DNA of 64,000 nucleotides from Cannabis sativa (lineage: Eukaryota > Streptophyta > Magnoliopsida > Rosales > Cannabaceae): NCBI RefSeq assembly GCF_029168945.1, contig NC_083603.1, positions 36,181,396-36,245,395 of the forward strand. Direction: 5' to 3'. Position 1 is the first letter of the stretch, and each line of letters opens with the position of its first letter. The notes below the pieces were generated by a model. The model made no database searches, was not told the origin of the DNA, and saw nothing but the letters and a program-made list of their open reading frames with translations. Shown here one piece after another: positions 1 through 10,918 of the stretch. The position numbers and the translations under genes are program-made.

Positions 1-3000
1 AATAACAGAAAATAACATGGTTCAATATAAATTCATACACAATTCAGAAATTATAAGCATATAGCAAGTAGGAATGACAAGTGAAAATACTAAAACATAC
101 AATCCTAAATAATTTCCAAGGTTTTCAACAAACTGATATCAGTGTCCCGTTTAGGCGAGAGTCAAAGCTACCATTCATTGAATAGAGTTGTCAGCTCGTC
201 TAAAATGTTAAACATTCTAGCAACCTTTTATTCGATCAAGATTGGAATTCAGCGTTGTCCCGTTTAGGCGAGAGTCAAGGCAATTCTATCTTATGAGCTT
301 CCACCATTGTTTCATAATTTGCAAGTCAAGTATGGTCGCCACCATTAGGGTGATCCATACCATACAAAACACTTACAAACTACTTATCATGCGAGGTTAA
401 ACGGTGCGAAATTGCTAATTAACGTTCCTCCATTAGGGAGGATTACTCACTAAAACAAACGCGGTGTAAAACCCACAATGGAGATCGAATATCTTAATAA
501 TAATCAAGCTCATTATTTAAAGTGAGTTGTATTTTCTTTGATTCTCTTTATTTAATCTATTTATTTTAAATATATATTTATTTAAAATTTCTAATTTAGA
601 ATGAAAAATTCTAAATATAAATTTTAATTTAATATTTATAAATTTTACTTAGATGGATATGAAAATAACATGAATTCTTTCCATCTTAGTAATAATTTCC
701 AATAAATATTTAGAAAAATATTCAATTTAAGTTGTTACAAAATTAATTTAAATTAATTTACAACTCAAATTTAATTTTCTATAAATATATATGGCATTTC
801 GAAAAATTAATGTATTCAGGGACACAATTTTTGAAAATGCATATTAAAATAAAAAATAAATCTTGGAAAAATTATTCTAATTTAATGTTGGCCCAAAATT
901 AATTAATAAAATTAATTTACAACAAAAAATATAATTTTCCTATTTAATTAAATATATAAGAAAAATTTCAAATATTTAAGTATGATGATGAAAATCAACT
1001 TAAATATTAATTTTCTATTTAATTAAATACACTAGAAAAATACTTCAAGCAAAAATATCATCTATCTAGATTTTCCTTTGACTAATTAATTCAATTTCTA
1101 ATAATATACTTTAATTCAATTTATTTTAAATTAATCAATAAATGAAAAAATCATTGATTTAAGTTGATCCAAGAATTAATTAAAATAAATAATTAATTTA
1201 CAACTTAATCTATTTTTCAAATAAAATTTAAAATTCCAGCATTTAAGAAATGCAATTTCGAAATTTGATTAATAAAATAAAGAAAAAATATATTTTGAAA
1301 ATTATTTAAATTTAGTTGAAAAAATAAATTTCAACTAAAAATAATTTTCTATTTAATTAAGTGTCATGAAAAAGAAATATTTAAGTATGATGATAAAAAT
1401 CAACTTAGATATTTAATTTTCAAATTAATTAAATGTATTAAATTCAAGAAATAAATAATTAAGGGTAGAGAAGGCTTAATTATTAATCTCTAGTTTAATA
1501 CTAGAAAAAAATATACTTAAAATAAATTGTACCAAAATTAATTATATAAATAATTAATTTCACAATGTATAATATTTTCTTATTTAATATTAGAAATAAT
1601 AAGTAGTCTAGAAATAACTATCTAGAAAATATCTTATTTGACTAAGTATCTTTTCCACAAAATTTGAAAAAATATCTAATTTAAGTTGTATTAGAAAAAA
1701 TCTAGAACTTAAATATTTTCAAATTGAAATTTAATTAAATATCAAAAATTAAGCTGTAACCACTTAATTTGAAAATATTCCATTTTAAGTTAATATTCGA
1801 AAAGATATTAACCTAAAAAATATCTAAAATATTCCATTTTAAGTTAATATTCGAAAAGATATTAACTTAAAAAAATATCTTAAAGAATCTTAATAACCAA
1901 TACCTAAAATTCCTCAACTTAATTTTGAAATTTGAAATTCAAAAGATATTCAGATTTAAGTTGGTTAGTTGTAGATAACTAAATATTAACTTAAATAGGA
2001 ATATTTAATGAAAAATTTAAATTAAGCTCCAGAAAGAATCTAGATGGTTATAATTCTATATTTAATTAAATACAAGAAAATACATATAGTTTAGCTTAGA
2101 ATAAAAGATTCTTTAAACTATAATTTTCTTAAATTAATTTCAAAATAAATGAAATTAATTATGTTGCTAATCAATTTTATTAGGTTAAACTAGTTTAATT
2201 AACCTAGTACAGTTATTCAAATCAGGCAAATGGGCCTTCACAATTGGGGTGATTCATGTGAGGGGGTGCTGGGTTCAGTATGTCGTACCCACTTCTATGG
2301 CTCCCAACTCTCACACAAGGCCCAAAAGAGAGGAATTTAACCTTAATAAGAACAACTGTTATTAATTGAATAGGCCCAAAAACTAAATGGGCCTAAATAA
2401 AATCTATCAAGAACTATGATATTTTATTTAGCAACAACAACCTATATGCATCTATAATCAAATTAAACACATAGGCTCACACAGGCACACTTTGGATGGG
2501 TCCTATCATGTTGCTAGGTCATACACAGATGAAAGAAGTTTGTAAATATACCTGTTACAAATTATTATCTTGACCAAGGGAGCCATCAGATCATTAGATC
2601 TGGCAAAAAGTAACCATGGCTATTTACAATCAAGTAATAATAGGTTTTGAAAACTTACACACAAGCTAAAACACATACTCCTGCAACAAGGTTAGCTGGA
2701 TAGTTGGATGTAGGATTTATTTAATTTTAAATTAAATTATTAATTTTGAAATAATTAATTAATTAAAAAAATAATTTTCGAAAATTTAAAAAAAATTTTG
2801 AAATAAAAATTTCGAAATTAAATTAAAAATTTAAATTTAAAATTAAACCTACAATTTTGAAAAATTAGGTTTCAACCAACCTAAATATCATTTCAAAATT
2901 TGCTAACTACTTTTAAAATTTAAATATTATTTTATAAATAAAAATTAAATAAAAAATTAAAAAAGATAAATGAATATCTTTTTCAGATTTTAAATGTAAT

Positions 3001-3650
3001 TTAAATAAATAAAATAACAAAATTTAAAAAAATAGCAAAATATCTTATATCATTTAAAAATTACATGATTATAATTATTTTATTTTAGATTTAAAATAAG
3101 ATAAGATATAATCAAATTTTAAAATAAGATAGATTTTTAAGCAAGAAGATAGATACTAATTCTATTCAAATTCAAATTACACTAATATCTTGAATTAAAT
3201 TTAAAAAATATTAAATTAATTCAAAATGATAATTAGAATTGAATTAGGAATAGTAATAGTATATATATAGAACTACACAAAAAATCGGAAGTTAATTCCA
3301 TGAAAAAGCATGAAAAATCGAAGAAGAACGAAAAAATTGTGAGCTGTACGGACAGTTTTCGCGATCGCAGGAAAATTTCAGCACAGCTCCGATTTTTTTC
3401 AAATCTTCAAAAATTCATAACTAATTCAAATAAAATCGAAATTGAGTTCTGTAAAAGGCTAACTTGCTTAATTTTTTCCATACTATCCAATAAAAATAAT
3501 GCCAGAAACAGAATCGCAATTATTTTTCACGAAAATTTACAAACATCAATCAATCATCAAATAACACTCAATACAACATGATACCATCCAAAAAACATAC
3601 AAACAATCGTTTTAAAAGTCCAAATTTCTTGCAAGTAAATCAATTACCAT
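1..3650 (-). other. CopA leader, non-coding, AT-rich
   Basis: This long AT-rich leader has no convincing ORF. From left to right on the plus strand it holds two copies of the motif CCCGTTTAGGCGAGAGTCAA (146-165 and 259-278), low-complexity A+T sequence (490-2200), a tandem pair of foldbacks (1785-1816, 1839-1870), a less AT-rich block (2215-2700) also seen in CopB, CopC and CopG, more AT-rich sequence, and the palindromic hairpin near 3341. The short plus-strand ORF at 3300-3581 is antisense to the leader and looks accidental. Confidence 0.7.
3341..3389 (-). other. Leader hairpin with palindromic loop (CopA)
   Basis: About 275 nt downstream of the primer binding site, GAGCTGT (3341-3347) pairs with ACAGCTC (3383-3389). 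An inner TTTTC/GAAAA stem closes a loop that contains GCGATCGC (3361-3368), an 8-nt self-complementary sequence. The whole structure is repeated unchanged in CopC (39601-39649). The geometry resembles retroviral dimer-initiation hairpins; that role is inference. Confidence 0.5.
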
Positions 3651-3663
3651 GGCTCTGAGGCCA
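3651..3663 (-). other. Primer binding site of CopA
   Basis: Two bases inside the LTR edge the minus strand reads TGGCCTCAGAGCC. The usual plant initiator-tRNA-Met site is TGGTATCAGAGCC, so bases 4 and 5 differ. The identical variant occurs in CopC. The position identifies 3666-5560 as a 5' LTR. Confidence 0.75.
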
Positions 3664-3665
3664 GT

Positions 3666-5560
3666 TGTTGGAAATTATTTTACCAGGATCTTAGATCTAC
3701 TCACAAGTATGTTGATTAACACCCTAAATATGAACTTTCTAAAACTATGAAATAAACACATATAAAGTTTAGGAAACCTTACATTGGGTGCAGCGGAATA
3801 ATATGACTCCTTCCATTCAGATATCTAGCCCTTGATTCCTTTCTGTAGCAGAGCATTATCAATATCTGAACCTGGATCTCTTTCTCTGAATCTTTGATGC
3901 TGAAACCTCCTTCTTGCTGAAAGTCTTTCTTCACGATCTTCCTCACTATGATTGAGGTATCACTTGCTGTGTGTGGGCACTACTCTCACACTAAGATTTT
4001 CGAAATTTGAGAGGGAAGAAAGAGAGAGTGGGTTCGGCCAAAGATAGGGAGAGAGAAGGCTCAGTTTTTTCTGAATCAGAAGTGTCAGAAGAAAAGTGTA
4101 ATTTTCCTAAAGCCTTCACTATCTATTTATAGCATTCCACTAGGGTTAGGTTTGAATTATTTGGCATTAAGATAATGAAAATATCAGTTTAAATTGCCTA
4201 CAAAAGTGGCTGGCCATGCTTAGTGGATTTGGGCCTCACTTTTTGCAATTTTGCAGTTTTATCTTTTCTGCATCTAATTTTCTCAAAAACGCCAATTTTT
4301 AAATTCAACCATTTAAATGCCAATTCTAACTATTTAATAACTATAAATAATTATTAAATAATATTGTCATTTATCATATTTATTAATTGAACCATACAAA
4401 GTATCATAATTAACAAATATGCCCCTAAAACTCTTTCTTTACAATTTCGCCCTTACTTAGTGAAAAATTCACAAATAGACATAGTCTAATTTGAGAATTA
4501 TAATTGATTAATCAAAACCAATTATATGAGTCTTACAAGAAATATTATCTCAACTAGTGCGGGGACCATGGGTCTATATAACCGAGCTTCCAATAAGTAG
4601 ATCAAGAATTTAGCACTAAAATTCACTAACTTATTAATTCTTCGTTGAATCCACGCATAGAACTTAGAATTGCACTCTCAGTATATAGAATGCTCTATAT
4701 GTTCCACCATATAGATGCATCATTAGTTATCCATTGTTATAATCCTAATGTGATCAATGATCCTCTATATGAATGATCTACACTGTAAAGGGATTAAATT
4801 ACCGTTACACCCTACAATGTATTTATTCCTTAAAACACTTGACCCCATATAAATGATATTTCAGCTTATGTGAAATGAGTACTCCACCATTTATGTTCGT
4901 TTGGTCAAGCTCGAAGGAGATCATCCTTTGCTTACTATTCGCCAGATAGAAGCTATAGATTCCATGTTTATGATAGCGCTCCCACTCAATTGCACTACCG
5001 TGTTCCCAAAATGTACGTATCACCCTGACCTAAAAGTAGGCTTAACTAACAAATCAAAGAACATGAATAGCCTTTCAAGATTGAGCCTAATCATAACAGG
5101 ATTAAGAACATTTGATCTAGGATCAACTAGGCGATATTGACTTGAATAGATATTACGGTAAGTTTAATAAATCTAAGTCAAAGTTCAATATCGGTCCCTT
5201 CCGATGCATACTCCATGCATCCAACCTGAGCTTTACTTTAACCAATGCTCTGGAAAGAACATAGCACTTCTCCAAATGCAAGTAAACTCTTGTTGTAGAT
5301 TATCATATCAGTAAAACCCTATGTCTGATAAATCTAGGAAACTTTATTCACATAGTCATGTTTACTTTCCAATGTGTTGACGGCACAATAAACAGGATCA
5401 AGTATGTGAAAAGGGTTTCAGATGAATTTATACATTATGTACATATAATCATGAAATAAATCATGTGAACCATGCAACATTAAATGTTATTTCTGATCTA
5501 TATTAATAAGTAAATCTGATTATATTGAAATGAGTTTTATTTAGGGCATAAAACCCAACA
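3666..5560 (-). repeat. 5' LTR of CopA (Cop1 family, type i, 1895 bp)
   Basis: The LTR has TGTTGG...CCAACA ends. Read on the minus strand it starts TGTTGGGTTTTATGCCC at 5560. It is the same length as the CopB LTR at 10919-12813 and nearly identical by eye. A TATA box lies about 1.43 kb into the LTR, so U3 is long and R-U5 is about 0.43 kb. On the plus strand, positions 4901-5140 hold a 79-codon ORF antisense to the LTR that recurs in other type i copies; I do not treat it as a gene. Confidence 0.93.
4123..4131 (-). promoter_or_regulatory. TATA box in CopA LTR
   Basis: On the minus strand this reads TATAAATAG. The same element occurs at the matching place in CopB (12348-12356, plus), CopC 3' LTR (32015-32023) and CopF 3' LTR (18597-18605). 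Transcription would start some 30 nt further into the LTR, so R-U5 is roughly 430 nt. Confidence 0.6.
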
Positions 5561-8276
5561 CTAGCAACATGATAGGACCCATCCAAAGTGTGCCTGTGTG
5601 AGCCTATGTGTTTAATTTCATTATAGATGCATATAGGTTGTTGTTGCTAAATAAATTATCATAGTTCTTGATAGATTTTATTTAGGCCCATTTAGTTTTT
5701 GGGCCTATTCAATTAATAACAGTTGTTCATTTTAAGGTTAAATTCCTCTCTTTTGGGCCTTGTGTGAGAGTTGGGAGCCATAGTAGTGGGTACAACATAC
5801 TGAACCCAGCACCCCGTCACATGAACCACCCCAATTGTGAAGGCCCATTTGCCTGATTTGAACAACTGTACTAGGTTAATTAAACTAGTTTAACCTAATA
5901 AAATTGATTAGCAACATAATTAATTTCATTTATTTTGAAATTAATTTAAGAAAAATATAGTTTAAAGAATTTTTATTCTAAGCTAAACTATATGTATTTT
6001 CTTGTATTTAATTAAATATAGAATTATAACCATCTAGATTCTTTCTGAAGCTTAATTTAAATTTTTCATTAAATATTCCTATTTAAGTTGATATTTAGTT
6101 ATCTATAACTAATCAACTTAAATCTGAATATCTTTTGAATTTCAAATTTCAAAATTAAGTTGAGGAATTTTAGGCATTGGTTATTAAGATTCTTTAGATA
6201 TTTTTTAAGTTAATATCTTTTCGAATATTAACTTAAAATGGAATATTTAAGATATTTTTTAAGTTAATATCTTTTCGAATATTAACTTAAAATGGAATAT
6301 TTTCAAATTAAGTGGTTACAACTTAATTTTTGATATTTAATTAAATTTAAATTTGAAAATATTTAAGTTCTAGATTTTTTCTAATACAACTTAAATTAGA
6401 TATTTTTTCAAATTTTGTGGAAAAGATACTTAGTCAAATAAGATATTTTCTAGATAGTTATTTCTACACTACTTATTATTTCTAATATTAAATAGGAAAA
6501 TATTATACATTGTGAAATTAATTATTTAAATAATTAATTTTGGTACAATTTATTTTAAGTATATTTTTTCCTAGTATTAAACTAGAAATTAATAATTAAG
6601 CCTTCTCTAGACTTAATTATTTATTTCTTGAATTTAATACATTTAATTAATTTGAAAATTAAATATCTAAGTTGATTTTCATCACGATACTTAAATATTT
6701 CTAAAATTATTTTTAGTTGAAATTTATTTTTTCAACTAAATTTAAATCATTTTCAAAATATATTTTTTTATTTTATTAATCAAATTTCGAAATTGCATTT
6801 CTTAAATGCTAGAATTTCGAATTTTATTTGAAAAATAGATTAAAGTTGTGAATTATTTATTTTAATTTTGGACCAACTTAAATCAATGATTTTTTCATTT
6901 AATGATTAATTAATACAAATGAAGTAAAATATATTTTTCTTTATTTTATTAATCAATTTTCGAAATTGCATTTCTGGAATTTCGAATTTCATCTTGAAAA
7001 ATAGATTAAGTTGTAAATTAATTATTTATTTTAATTAATTCTTGGATCAACTTAAATCAATGATTTTTTCATTTATTGATTAATTTAAAATAAATTGAAT
7101 TAAAGTATATTATTAGAAATTGAATTAATTAGTCAAAGGAAAATCTAGATAGATGATATTTTTGCTTGAAGTATTTTTCTAGTGTATTTAATTAAATAGA
7201 AAATTAATATTTAAGTTGATTTTCATCATCATACTTAAATATTTGAAATTTTTCTTAAATATTTAATTAAATAGGAAAATTATATTTTTTGTTGTAAATT
7301 AATTTTATTAATTAATTTTGGGCCAACATTAAATTAGAATAATTTTTCCAAGATTTATTTTTTATTTTAATATGCATTTTCGAAAATTGTGTCCCTGAAT
7401 ACATTAATTTTTCGAAATGCCATATATATTTATAGAAAATTAAATTTGAGTTGTAAATTAATTTAAATTAATTTTGTAACAACTTAAATTGAATATTTTT
7501 CTAAATATTTATTGGAAATTATTACTAAGATGGAAAGAATTCATGTTATTTTCATATCCATCTAAGTAAAATTTATAAATATTAAATTAAAATTTATATT
7601 TAGAATTTTTCATTCTAAATTAGAAATTTTAAATAAATATATATTTAAAATAAATAGATTAAATAAAGAGAATCAAAGAAAATACAACTCACTTTAAATA
7701 ATGAGCTTGATTATTATTAAGATATTCGATCTCCATTGTTGGTCTTACAAAAGTTAAATGTTTTCAATATAACCTCGAGACGCTAGACTTCGTCCCCCTA
7801 TGGATGGTTATTCGTTGAACGCATTTAACACCGTAAAATCTCATTTGATAAGTGTTTTGTAAGTTTTCGTCTCTATTAGACTCTCCCCTACGGTGACTAC
7901 TTAGAGATAAACTTATGAGACATGAAACAATGGTGGAAGCTCATAAAATGAGAATAACCTTGACTCTCGCCTACTGGGACAACGTTGGATTCTTATTTTG
8001 ATCGAATAAAAGATTGCTAGAATGGTTTCTATTTTAGATGAGCTGACAACTCTATTCAATGAATGATACTTTGACTCTCACCTACCGGGATTCTGATATC
8101 AGTTTTTTGAAAACCTTGGAAATTATTTAGGATTGTATGTTTTAGTATTTTCACTGGTCATTCCTACTTGCTATATGTTTAATAATTTCTGAATTGTGTA
8201 TGAATTTATATTGAACTATGTTAATTTCTGTTATTAAATTGTAGTTTAATTTCGAATCTTCATTGTTGGTCTAACA
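5561..8276 (+). other. CopB leader, non-coding
   Basis: Inverted copy of the CopA leader. It contains a perfect tandem pair of foldbacks (6205-6236 and 6259-6290, 54-bp period) and the leader module motif TTGACTCTCGCC at 7960 and, altered, at 8071. A more diverged module follows at about 8235-8600, where the motif reads TTTGTCTTTCGCTAATCG. No ORF worth reporting. Confidence 0.65.
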
Positions 8277-10904
8277 TGTTTGTTTATCTAATGAGATAAA
8301 TCCCTAATGGATTTTCACCATTAGACATACATAATAGTGTAAGATCTCGAAAGATAAATATTGTATATGTAACATCTAGCTGTTCATCAATTGATGACAC
8401 CTTAGACTAGTATTTTTACAATATGAAACAAGAAGATTACATAAATAAGATTACTTTGTCTTTCGCTAATCGAAGCATCGTTGGATTCTTATTTATAAAC
8501 GAAATTATCCTAATTCCTCTTAGCTTATTCATTTCGAATTAGCTTCAAAATATATCATTGGATGAATGGTCTATAAATCATTTCATGTCATTCTATATTT
8601 TCTCTTAAGAAATTAAATGACGCATATGATTATAATCCCAAAATTCTATTCCCAATTGATATAAATCCTCAATCTTAGAAATCTCCTACTTTATGGGAAA
8701 ATCTGACTTAGAGTTTGTCTTAGTAGTGCTGGTCCAAGATAGAATTACTCATTATATTTGGTATAAATTTAAGTCTTTGACTTTAATTTTAGATTCCAAA
8801 TAGAAATTTTCGTATATTTCTAATTCCAGAATACAGTACAGTTACACTTTCTCAAGTGTTTAATATCCATCTTCTATTAATGGATTAAAACTGTATAGAA
8901 TATGAGTTAGGTATTCTGTGACCAGGATCCACTTGTAGTATTCTAAGAACTCTTTGATGTAACTAAACCTATGTCATCAAAAGATACTACCACATTTTTT
9001 TAATCTATGGCATTTGTATCTTGTTCATAGTGGATTTGACAAGACAATCTCTGCAAAGAGTTAATATGCCTATATCCACTGAAAGTAGTTCATCTCATTC
9101 GCAGATGGATGTACATTCAGGGGTGGATATGAGTTTTTCGTTGTATTCTTAAAACGATAACTCTAGATATACCTTTTAGCAAAGAAATTTGAAATGTTTG
9201 AAAAATTTCATAAATTTCTAGCAATTGTTAAAACCATTAAGGTAAGTGGTTAAAGATCTTGCGAACTGATAGGGGTGGAGAAATAGTTAGTAGATATGCA
9301 GTTCAAAGATCATTAAATTGATTTTTGAATTATATCCAAACTTACCTCCCCAGAAATTTCGATTTGCATATTGATGATTAGTTACTAGTCGTTGCCTAAA
9401 TCCTTCTATGGAAATACAATTTTAGAATGATGTAATGGTTGTATACTTAATGTAAATCATTACTAGATTCATGGATGACCTAATCAAAATCTTAAGAAAA
9501 GCTAGAACTGTTAACCATGGTTTGTTAGCTATTCTAAGTGATTAGGGGTGGACCATGCCATTGTCAATAGATAAGAAAGTGTTTGTTCAAAAAAATACTA
9601 CTTTTCCAAGATAATGACTAAGTCTGAAAATAATGTAGCAAATAAAGGAGATATTTTTTCTTGATTCCAAAAGTGTTCTATCATCTTATTTGACATATGA
9701 TGATCCCACTGCATCTGTTGTCTTGTCACAACCAAAGAGGTTAATACCATTTAGTTTTATTAGACATAATTCACGGTACCTTGTCGTAGTGGGAGAGTTT
9801 CTAGGAACTCACCTTCTTATGACTTGGGAGACACTAGTGATTAAAATCCATTGTGAGTTTAAACAAGTAATGGATTGTCTAGAGAAGAAACTAAGAAGAA
9901 AGCCAATAGAACTATGGTTTAATCCATTCACATGGAGTAACCTAAAGTTTTCTATTACAAGGACATAAAAGGAAATTTTCGTTTCTAAGTCTATTCAATG
10001 GACTTAACAAACTTCCTGTTCCTAGTATTATAGGTTTGAGTTTATCTAAACCTATGGCTTGTGGTATACCTGGTAATTACTTACTCTAAGGCAAGTTACT
10101 TACTTTAGTAAGATGCTGAAGCATTTTCTTACTAATGGCAATCTATAGAAGCTTCTCAACTTCTTAGGCATAGATTCAATTTATCTAAGGAAAAGTCTCA
10201 ACTATTCCAGAAAAGATAAAGCCATGAAAGAATTTCTTATATCAACAGTGAGAGGTCTTAGATATGCTTTTGTATGCCTTAGACCAGACACCTGCTGTTG
10301 AGTGGGAGTAATGAGTAGGTATCAGATTAATCCAAGAGAAGAACATTGGAAGACAATCAAGTAAATCTTAAGATTAAGAAGAGGAACTATATGTTAGTCT
10401 ATAAGGGTGTGTTTAAAACTCTTAGACTACACCATATCAGATTTCGAAATTTGCCTTTGTGTTAGTAAATCTTTCTGATAAGATGGTGGTTACTCTGAGG
10501 GTGGAATAGTGATTTTGGAGAAGTGTGAAAACCTATCTGAAGTCTCTAGGTCTACCAGGAAGGGACTGAATGTTAAAGTTACAGGAAAGGTACTTATTCA
10601 GTCTAAGGAAAGTTCTATACATTTTTGGCACCATTCCAAATTCCCTAAACTACTAGTGTTAATTTCCTGATTAACCAAAAGTAGTTGCCAAAGGTACAAG
10701 AATCCAGTATCCCAAGAGAGTAGACATATAGAGAGGAATTTCACATTATCAATGATTTTGTGATTAAGGAAGAGTAATAGTGGAGGAAAGGTTGTGGTTA
10801 ATTCAACCTTTCAGATCCTATTACAAGGAGTTTACTACTACTACACTTGATTTGTATATCGAGGTGTTGAGATTATTTGAAACACACTTTTTATTTTATA
10901 TTAG
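8277..10904 (+). pseudogene. Decayed copia pol of CopB
   Basis: No open frame survives, but homology to CopC pol is visible along the stretch. The integrase core around 9250-9300 still shows the DNA of the ACTGATAGGGGTGGAGAA block (Thr-Asp-Arg-Gly-Gly-Glu in CopC). RT and RNase H remnants follow to the polypurine tract. The whole stretch is about 2.6 kb against about 3.7 kb in CopC, so it also carries deletions. CopG carries the same decayed version, including stretches that differ from CopC in the same way. The 92-codon ORF at 9690-9968 is a chance remnant. Confidence 0.6.
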
Positions 10905-10918
10905 TGCAAGTGGGAGTT
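10905..10918 (+). other. Polypurine tract of CopB
   Basis: TGCAAGTGGGAGTT directly precedes the LTR start. The same tract, reversed, abuts the 3' LTRs of CopF (20024), CopG (22256) and CopC (33439). This fixes element orientation. Confidence 0.75.

Larger units (their letters stand above)
1..5560 (-). mobile_element. CopA: Ty1/copia element, 5' part (leader and 5' LTR)
   Basis: This is the 5' portion of a minus-strand element of the Cop1 family. Its 5' LTR is at 3666-5560, a primer binding site abuts the LTR's inner edge, and an AT-rich leader runs left to the window edge. Gag, pol and the 3' LTR would lie before position 1. To its right, CopB starts abruptly in mid-leader with no LTR of its own. 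The simplest reading (inference) is that CopA inserted into CopB's leader; the expected duplication after CopA would be CTAGC at 5561-5565, whose partner would lie off the window. Confidence 0.85.

Noticed and set aside
146..278. Regularly spaced repeats that could suggest a CRISPR array.
   Set aside because: Only two or three units, in a plant retrotransposon leader, with unequal spacing.
3300..3581. A 93-codon plus-strand ORF in CopA's leader.
   Set aside because: It is antisense to the element, Lys/Asn/Ile-rich as AT-rich DNA would give, and not open in CopC's matching leader.
4901..5140. A 79-codon ORF repeated in several type i LTRs (also 11337-11576, 32770-33009, 55691-55930), antisense to the LTR.
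   Set aside because: The copies are LTRs of one family, so identical length is expected from shared sequence. It is broken in CopF and in the other LTR types, and shows no domain.
9690..9968. A 92-codon ORF in CopB.
   Set aside because: It lies in the decayed integrase/RT stretch, where the corresponding CopC frame is different. A chance opening.
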